From assembly GCA_032718475.1 (NCBI GenBank), contig JAUCBJ010008319.1, positions 1 through 37,912 of the forward strand: DNA of 37,912 nucleotides, written 5' to 3'. Positions 28,591 through 36,509 of this stretch are shown piece by piece. Source of the DNA: Nemertoderma westbladi (lineage: Eukaryota; Xenacoelomorpha; Nemertodermatida; Nemertodermatidae). Positions within the stretch are counted from its first letter, which is position 1. Each line of letters starts with the position of its first letter. Made by a program: the position numbers and the translations under genes. The notes under the pieces were generated by a model that saw only the letters and a list, made by a program, of their open reading frames with translations, ran no database searches and was not told the origin of the DNA.

Positions 28591-29869
28591 GGATAGTTAA
28601 ATTGTTAGCTATTGGATTCGCCTAAATGGACCTAACGCTCTTTGGTACCTAACGCGACTTTACCTCTTTGTTTTGTACAGGTCCCATTGCCATTTAAAGG
28701 AGCAGGTTAGTAAAGGAGCAGAGGCATTACAGAGGCGTGTTCGGGGAACCAAAACAATAAACGAAATTTAACACATGTTACAAGATTATGCAGGTTACTT
28801 AATTAGCTCATTGGTTTTTGTTTTATATAACTACTCAATTAATTGTATTGATTTATAACTACAATTTATATTCAATATGATCCTCACAGAAGTAGATACG
28901 CGTACTTAAGTTTGGGTTCTCGGCATCATGTCTCCTAGATTTGGTGAACCACAGCTTTCTTATTTTTATTCCACGCGGAACACTTACAAATATCTTCTCC
29001 TGACATTTGGTGGAATTATTGGGGCATTTTGGCACACCGCAATATTTTGTCGTACGAACCCCGCTACATTACGTGAGCGTCTTTAGGCATTTGCGACCTT
29101 GTCAATAATTATTATATATTTGCTATCTCTTTATTTGATGTATTTTAGTGGATATATTATTTTTAGTATAAACGCAGCTACTGTCCGTAATAATGTGCTG
29201 TAGTAGGCCAATATATTTTGAGTTAGCTATTCAACTGAAATATGGGTTAGCTACAACTGAACTGTTCTAGAAATATTGATAACTATCAATGCTATTTGGA
29301 ATTCAATAATTTAACTTGTATAAAAATAATTGCAATCGAAAAAGTGCGAATCCGCAATCTAATCCAAAGTAATCTAAGTTTTGAAGCTTAATAAAACATC
29401 AATAAAGCTACTAGATTACTACCACCTTGCAGTTTTAGCTATATAATATGTTTTATTTTTATAGCTAACAACTGTATAGTTTGGGACAAATAAATATTAT
29501 TCTGGAATAATTAACTTGTTACTGTATGAATCAATTGCCGCCATAAAGATATCAAATAATATATTCTTAACACTCTACACCATGACACAAAAACAACACA
29601 AAAACACACTAAATATTACCTACACTATTTATTTTAATTACTAAGAAAGAGATTTATATTGTATAGTAACCATAGTGAACATTTACTGCTGCACTAGTGA
29701 CGTCACTCGTGCAGTTTTCTGAAACGACTTGATTTTTCGATGTTGCTAATTTTCCGTTTTAAAATCGCTATAACTCTACCAATGTTATTTTTTAAAAGTG
29801 AAATTGCAAAAGTTTTGTAAAGGGTACATATTTATATTTTTTATCCTGGTACTTCTTACTTATAGAATT
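28591..29869. other. No gene seen
   Basis: Contains one copy of the dispersed 55-bp repeat (28712-28769, plus) and a palindrome with a full cAMP-response-element consensus TGACGTCA at 29698-29705. Otherwise AT-rich unique DNA. Confidence 0.45.
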
Positions 29870-30210
29870 AGAACGGTATAGCTTTGCATTATTTTTATAG
29901 CTCACTATAGGTCGATACACCTCTGTATTATCTCATATTTTGTTCGGTATAGATTACTATTATTTTGTTATTCGCTACATTCGTTACATCGCCCGCTATT
30001 GGTCCGTATTGTTCTTTAATATATCGTTATTGATCGGTATAGGTCGGTAATGCATTCTATCATAATATCCTTATAACTCATTCTGGTCGATTCATATCTT
30101 GTTGTAGCTCGATATAGGTCGGTATTGCATTATATCATCTCCTCATAGCTCATTCTACAGTAGGTGATTCTTAGGTCATTCTAGATCATTCTAGCTCATT
30201 CTATTTTTTA
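29870..30210. repeat. Degenerate tandem repeat, roughly 80-bp units
   Basis: Related phrases recur: CGGTATAG...GCATT...ATAGCTCACTATAGGTCGAT (29875-29920), CGGTATAGGTCGGTAATGCA...ACTCATTCTGGTCGAT (30035-30095) and CGATATAGGTCGGTATTGCA...ATAGCTCATTCT (30109-30155), followed by short TCATTCTA repeats to 30210. Old and diverged. Confidence 0.55.
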
Positions 30211-30838
30211 GCATGTACCCTGTTGGACACCATGAACAAGAGCAAAATGCCGTACAGTAGTTATTTGGTTGACAGGATGTATCAGAAAAAGGCCCACCTG
30301 CAACTTAGCGGCGGTAAGAAAGACAACTGGGGTGTACAACAGTACACTACAGTAGGCTGTGGGGAGTATAAATCTGTGCGATGATAAGAAGGCGATATCA
30401 CTGTACAATTATAATTCCAACCTGGACTCCAAGCATTGAGGTGGCTGTACGTAATTTGAGACGCTGGCAAATTTGCATTAATTTTACAGTGCATACTGTA
30501 CAAGTACATATGTTCAATGATTTGTGAAGATGAGGAGATACTGTATGGCATGCCCGAATAGATAGTTGAAACTAACTTTGTTTATGGGCTAAATTTCATG
30601 TAGTAGCGCTTCCGGTATTCAAAATTCGGTATTAATATTTGTTGAAACAATATCATATTATGTAGGCCTACTGTATTACTCTTACAATTATTATTTTAGT
30701 TTTTTTCTTTTCAAACCGTTGAACCAAAATACTGTAGTGTTATTAAGTTTACAACAAAATCATCTCGCATTCAAAATGGCATCTCGCCTCGAGAATGACA
30801 TGTGCTGTGCATTTGACCAGAACGGCGCCCCATACCAG
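30211..30838. other. No gene seen
   Basis: Unique sequence with short frames only. TACTGTACAG-like and GTAGGCCTAC-like words are present (30661-30675). Confidence 0.45.
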
Positions 30839-31245
30839 CTTCTATTGTTGGTCTATTTGTTAACTCCAAGAAGAGCAAAATGTTGACGGTTAACTTCGAC
30901 AGTCCGCAGGAAATGTGCTTTTTGCCTGTCAGTGGATGACATCTGCTACCTGGAATTATGGATCCGGGAGCCCGGGATACGGGAGGGAGTCAGGTGAAAA
31001 CCTTCTGATACGCAAGGGGAAGAATGGAGGATGAAGGGGAGGAATGGGCTCTTCTATACATTATATGGGTTTTCCAGGTTTTGGAACTCACATAAGATAC
31101 GTGAGAAACTTAATGTTAGACTATTTAGAGCAGCAGTAGAAACAGTACTCCTACTTTATATGAGAGTCCATGCTGAGCTCTAACTGCTAAGGATATCAAA
31201 TATCTGGATGGCACATTCACAACAATTCTACGTCGGGTTCACTGT
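30839..31245 (+). pseudogene. LINE E copy 3, degenerate fragment
   Basis: Corresponds to 26220-26610 of LINE E copy 1: TTGTTGGTCTATTTGTTAAC, TGTTGACGGTTAACTT, GATGACATCTGCTACCTGGA, CTTAATGTTAGACTATTTAG, GAGCAGCAGTAG, TATCTGGATGGCACATTCAC. It has many indels (a duplicated GGATCCGGGAGCCCGGGATA-like stretch) and no usable frame. Confidence 0.8.
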
Positions 31246-31722
31246 AAAATATATATCAGTTTACTTTAAACAAAAATAAAATTGTATCCTCAGCTAATAG
31301 ACTCCCGTTTATTGTTTTTATTATGATTGTTTTCGATTCGGGATAAATGTTTTTAAAGGGATTTAGCCAGGGCGCATCTCTGCCTTGCATGTTAGCCAAT
31401 GAGTACCAGTTTTCTCTGGGGGTATAGTTCTGGGGGGGGGGGGGGTCGAAATAAGTTGTCCGTGGGCTATAGGCCGAAGAAACTATATTATTTTTCTTTT
31501 GCTTTCCTTTTTGAATGTTCATATATATTATTATATATCATATATATTATTAGTGATGTTGCTTTTTGAAGTGTAATTAAAATGTACTTAAAAGTTGATT
31601 AAATATACTGTAACTGCCTGTTCCAAACAAGGACATGAAATTCGGACACATGGAATTCGGGATTGTTTTTTGTATTCGAGTCGAGGCAAAATTGGCCGCC
31701 ACCAAACATGTTACAACTGTAA
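31246..31722. other. No gene; G14 run; downstream flank of the EF-hand gene
   Basis: Contains a 14-G tract (31432-31445) and a TATATATTATTA low-complexity stretch (about 31520-31552). Confidence 0.45.
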
Positions 31723-31728
31723 TTTATT
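31723..31728 (-). promoter_or_regulatory. Candidate polyadenylation signal of the EF-hand gene
   Basis: AATAAA on the minus strand, about 100 bases past the EF-hand stop codon. It is placed well for a 3' end but untested. Confidence 0.5.
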
Positions 31729-31828
31729 TATATTAAGATTGATGTCTCTAATTCGTACATACATGCGCAGTAGGCCTACTGTACATCATCGATCTGTAGG
31801 CTAACTATGGTGCGATACAGGCGGTAAT

Positions 31829-32206
31829 TCAAAAAAAGCTATCACTTTTTATCATATTCTTGGAAAACTCTTGTTTGTCTATAACTCCATCGCCGTTATC
31901 ATCAGCCTGCTTAATACCCTTAACAACTTCCTTTTCTACTTCCTTGTAGACCTCCCGACTTCCTATGACCCCGGTGTAAAACGCTGCGAATTCATCTTTG
32001 TCCGCCAACCCATCGTTTGATGTATCGACAACGTCAAATATTTTGCTTATTTGTTCGTCCGAAATTGACACTTTGCCAGTTTTCATTTTATTAATTTCAT
32101 CTATAGTGATTACCCCACTGCTGTCGATATCCATAGCGATGAATATAAATTCAATCAGTGATGGTTGAATGGGAGAATTGATTTTAGATAGAAAGTCCAT
32201 TGTATC
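31829..32206 (-). CDS. Secreted EF-hand protein, exon 2 (three calcium-binding loops)
   Basis: The last coding exon, 125 codons plus TGA at 31829-31831. It is preceded by TATTATATTTTAG (acceptor AG at 32207-32208) and begins in phase 0 with Asp-Thr-Met. Numbered with exon 1 (170 residues in all), three canonical 12-residue EF-hand loops are seen: 71-82 DIDSSGVITIDE, 106-117 DTSNDGLADKDE and 147-158 DDNGDGVIDKQE. Each has acidic residues at positions 1, 3 or 5 and 12 and Gly at 6, so calcium binding is expected. An N-terminal fourth hand seems absent or degenerate. ATG at 32198-32200 could serve as a start for an intracellular form, but the splice acceptor just before it argues for a spliced upstream exon. 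Size and layout are calmodulin-like; the exact subfamily is not recognised. Confidence 0.82.
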   Translation of the reverse strand, partial: DTMDFLSKINSPIQPSLIEFIFIAMDIDSSGVITIDEINKMKTGKVSISDEQISKIFDVVDTSNDGLADKDEFAAFYTGVIGSREVYKEVEKEVVKGIKQADDNGDGVIDKQEFSKNMIKSDSFF

Positions 32207-35200
32207 CTAAAATATAATAATAATTTCATGTCATTTGTGAGTGTTTTATTCAAACAAATATACTGTACAGTATAAATATTCGTACACAAATCCTTCCTAA
32301 TGTTACCGCGAGAACTGGGGAGGGGAGGGAGACATCTAATCAAGGAATCCTATAGACAATTATAACCAGCGGCGAGAACCGGGGAGGGGAGGGAGACATC
32401 TAATCAAGGAATCCTATAGACAATTATAACCAGCGGCGAGAACTGGGGAGGGGGGGGAGACATCTAATCAAGGAATCCTATAGACAATTATAACCAGCCG
32501 CGAGAACTGGGGAGGGGAGGGAGACATCTAATCAAGGAATCCTATAGACAATTATAACCAGCCGCGAGAACTGGGGAGGGGAGGGAGACATCTAATCAAG
32601 GAATCCTATAGACAATTATAACCAGCGGCGAGAACCGGGAGGGGGGGGGGGGGGGGGGAGACATCTAATCAAGGAATCCTATAGACAATTATAACCAGCG
32701 GCGAGAACCGGGAGGGGGGGGGGGGAGACATCTAATCAAGGAATCCTATAGACAATTATAACCAGCCGCGAGAACTGGGGAGGGGAGGGAGACATCTAAT
32801 CAAGGAATCCTATAGACAATTATAACCAGCCGCGAGAACTGGGGAGGGGAGGGAGACATCTAATCAAGGAATCCTATAGACAATTATAACCAGCCGCGAG
32901 AACCGGGGAGGGGAGGGAGACATCTAATCAAGGAATCCTATAGACAATTATAACCAGCGGCGAGAACCGGGGAGGGGAGGGAGACATCTAATCAAGGAAT
33001 CCTATAGACAATTATAACCAGCCGCGAGAACCGGGGAGGGGAGGGAGACATCTAATCAAGGAATCCTATAGACAATTATAACCAGCCGCGAGAACTGGGG
33101 AGGGGAGGGAGACATCTAATCAAGGAATCCTATAGACAATTATAACCAGCCGCGAGAACTGGGGAGGGGAGGGAGACATCTAATCAAGGAATCCTATAGA
33201 CAATTATAACCAGCCGCGAGAACCGGGGAGGGGAGGGGAGGGGAGGGAGGCATCTAATCAAGGAATCCTATAGACAATTATAACCAGCCGCGAGAACCGG
33301 GGAGGGGAGGGAGACATCTAATCAAGGAATCCTATACAATTATAACCAGCCGCGAGAACTGGGGGGGAGGGGGGGGGAGACATCTAATCAAGGAATCCTA
33401 TAGACAATTATAACCAGCCGCGAGAACCGGGGAGGGGAGGGAGACATCTAATCAAGGAATCCTATAGACAATTATAACCAGCCGCGAGAACCGGGGAGGG
33501 GAGGGGAGGGAGACATCTAATCAAGGAATCCTATAGACAATTATAACCAGCCGCGAGAACTGGGGAGGGGAGGGAGACATCTAATCAAGGAATCCTATAG
33601 ACAATTATAACCAGCCGCGAGAACCGGGGAGGGGAGGGGAGGGAGACATCTAATCAAGGAATCCTATAGACAATTATAACCAGCCGCGAGAACCGGGGAG
33701 GGGAGGGAGACATCTAATCAAGGAATCCTATAGCAATTATAACCAGCCGCGAGAACTGGGGGGGGGGGGGAGACATCTAATCAAGGAATCCTATAGACAA
33801 TTATAACCAGCCGCGAGAACCGGGGAGGGGGGGGAGACATCTAATCAAGGAATCCTATAGACAATTATAACCAGCGGCGAGAACCGGGGAGGGGAGGGAG
33901 ACATCTAATCAAGGAATCCTATAGACAATTATAACCAGCCGCGAGAACCGGGGAGGGGAGGGAGACATCTAATCAAGGAATCCTATAGACAATTATAACC
34001 AGCCGCGAGAACCGGGGAGGGGGGGAGACATCTAATCAAGGAATCCTATAGACAATTATAACCAGCCGCGAGAACTGGGGAGGGGAGGGAGACATCTAAT
34101 CAAGGAATCCTATAGACAATTATAACCAGCCGCGAGAACCGGGGAGGGGAGGGAGACATCTAATCAAGGAATCCTATAGACAATTATAACCAGCCGCGAG
34201 AACCGGGGAGGGGAGGGAGACATCTAATCAAGGAATCCTATAGACAATTATAACCAGCCGCGAGAACCGGGGAGGGGGGGAGACATCTAATCAAGGAATC
34301 CTATAGACAATTATAACCAGCCGCGAGAACCGGGGAGGGGAGGGAGACATCTAATCAAGGAATCCTATAGACAATTATAACCAGCCGCGAGAACTGGGGA
34401 GGGGAGGGGAGACATCTAATCAAGGAATCCTATAGACAATTATAACCAGCCGCGAGAACTGGGGAGGGGAGGGGAGACATCTAATCAAGGAATCCTATAG
34501 ACAATTATAACCAGCCGCGAGAACTGGGGAGGGGAGGGAGAGACATCTAATCAAGGAATCCTATAGACAATTATAACCAGCCGCGAGAACTGGGGAGGGG
34601 AGGGAGACATCTAATCAAGGAATCCTATAGACAATTATAACCAGCCGCGAGAACTGGGGAGGGGAGGGGAGACATCTAATCAAGGAATCCTATAGACAAT
34701 TATAACCAGCCGCGAGAACTGGGAGAGGGGAGGGAGACATCTAATCAAGGAATCCTATAGACAATTATAACCAGCCGCGAGAACTGGGAGGGGAGGGGAG
34801 GGAGACATCTAATCAAGGAATCCTATAGACAATTATAACCAGCCGCGAGAACTGGGGAGGGGAGGGAGACATCTAATCAAGGAATCCTATAGACAATTAT
34901 AACCAGCCGCGAGAACCGGGAGGGGAGGGAGACATCTAATCAAGGAATCCTATAGACAATTATAACCAGCCGCGAGAACCGGGAGGGGAGGGAGACATCT
35001 AATCAAGGAATCCTATAGACAATTATAACCAGCCGCGAGAACCGGGGAGGGGAGGGAGACATCTAATCAAGGAATCCTATAGACAATTATAACCAGCCGC
35101 GAGAACCGGGGAGGGGAGGGGGGGGGGAGACATCTAATCAAGGAATCCTATAGACAATTATAACCAGCCGCGAGAACTGGGGAGGGGAGGGAGACATCTA

Positions 35201-36293
35201 ATCAAGGAATCCTATAGACAATTATAACCAGCCGCGAGAACTCGGGAGGGGAGGGAGACATCTAATCAAGGAATCCTATAGACAATTATAACCAGCCGCG
35301 AGAACCGGGGAGGGGAGGGAGACATCTAATCAAGGAATCCTATAGACAATTATAACCAGCCGCGAGAACCGGGGAGGGGAGGGGGAGACATCTAATCAAG
35401 GAATCCTATAGACAATTATAACCAGCCGCGAGAACTGGGGAGGGGAGGGAGAATCTAATCAAGGAATCCTATAGACAATTATAACCAGCCGCGAGAACCG
35501 GGAAGGGAGGGAGACATCTAATCAAGGAATCCTATAGACAATTATAACCAGCCGCGAGAACTCGGGAGGGGAGGGAGACATCTAATCAAGGAATCCTATA
35601 GACAATTATAACCAGCCGCGAGAACTGGTTTCTTTATTTCATCTAGAGCAGAATTTAATGAGGATTACAAATCTGAATACCGCTTAGTGAGATCTCTTTT
35701 AGTTCTCGAGTTATCACTGTTTTTTTTAATTCATCTTATGGAATTTTGATAAATATTACCACTTTGTGTAATTAGGCAATATTCATTAAAAATATGATAA
35801 TTAATGAATTTAATTAATTAATTAAAATCAAAATGGCTAATTAAAATTTATATAAGATAACGTTTCTAGAATCGATGACGCTAAAGTCCAAAAAAGATGG
35901 ATTTCAAGAAATTTGGAAAAAGATTGAGGAGTATTATTTTTTGTAAAAATAAATTTTCAAATTTTCCTATAGAGGCTAATTCGACTTCTATACAGTGGTT
36001 GGCCAAGACAAAATAGCAACATTATCATTTAACACTAATTGACAGCCATTTGAAAAAAAATGTTCATTGGGGGGGGGGGGGGGGGGTTCATACACATGTC
36101 ATACGTCATACGCCTATAAGACATACACAGAGAATATTTACTGTTCGGTAAATATTTAAAATGTTATACACCAAGAATATTTGTTTTGCGAACCTTGCAA
36201 ATTTTACCGGTACGGCCTACATATCCAGCTTAACCACAGTTATATTACTAAATACTTTATATAAGTCTTTATTATCACACAAATCCAACTCAC
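32207..36293 (-). other. Predicted 4.1-kb intron of the EF-hand gene
   Basis: Bounded by donor TTGGAT/GTGAGT (36288-36293) and acceptor ATATTTTAG (32207-32208); both joins are phase 0. It is mostly the 64-bp minisatellite, plus about 660 bp of AT-rich unique sequence at its 5' side (35629-36293), which carries an 18-G run at 36069-36086. Predicted from frame and splice consensus only, without transcript evidence. Confidence 0.65.
32310..35628. repeat. G-rich minisatellite, 64-bp unit, about 52 copies
   Basis: Unit: CGCGAGAAC(C/T)GGGGAGGGGA + GGGAGACATCTAATCAAGGA + ATCCTATAGACAATTATAAC + CAGC, 64 bp. About 50 bases of each unit are almost invariant. The G tract between GAAC and GACATC varies widely in length and A content: pure G runs at 32640-32659, 32712-32725 and 33761-33770, and GGGGA ladders at 33229-33247 and 33493-33510. 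A C/T site (GAACCGG or GAACTGG) and a C/G site (CAGCCG or CAGCGG) mark subtypes, the CAGCGG form clustering near the low-coordinate end. On the minus strand the unit is a pyrimidine tract that in some copies ends in CAG. Three G runs per unit allow G-quadruplex formation on the plus strand. Confidence 0.97.
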
Positions 36294-36428
36294 ATCCAAA
36301 TCGAAATCTTCGAAATTAGTAGCAACCGGTAATACTGACTTGGGAATGGGAGTCCTCCTCACAGCTGGGGCCGCTTGGGAGATTACAACAACGGCCATCA
36401 GAGACAATACAACGCTAGTGAACTTCAT
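36294..36428 (-). CDS. Secreted EF-hand protein, exon 1 (signal peptide and propeptide-like segment)
   Basis: ATG at 36426-36428. Codons 1-45 give a textbook signal peptide (MKFTSVVLSLMAVVVISQAA), then a short basic segment PAVRRTPIPK containing RR that could be a processing site, then ATNFEDFDLD. Translation beyond 36294 becomes low-quality, and GAT/GTGAGT is an excellent donor, so the exon probably ends here. Phase 0 joins directly to the EF-hand exon at 32206, giving a 170-residue secreted protein. The link is inferred from phase, strand, the lack of any intervening coding sequence and good splice sites. Alternatively this is exon 1 of a different gene, or a tiny stand-alone peptide of 62 codons. 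Confidence 0.7.
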
Positions 36429-36509
36429 GTTGTAGATTTCAAATGCCGAAATTATTGTTGAATTTTACAAAACTGTTCTTTCAAAGTTTTTCACAACTGG
36501 GACAGTCTA
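36429..36509 (-). promoter_or_regulatory. Short 5' flank or leader of the EF-hand gene
   Basis: Only about 85 bases separate the EF-hand ATG from the 3' end of LINE E copy 2, which lies on the same strand. The stretch has no clear TATA box and no splice acceptor. The promoter must be within this short interval, inside the LINE, or farther upstream with an untranslated first exon. Confidence 0.35.
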
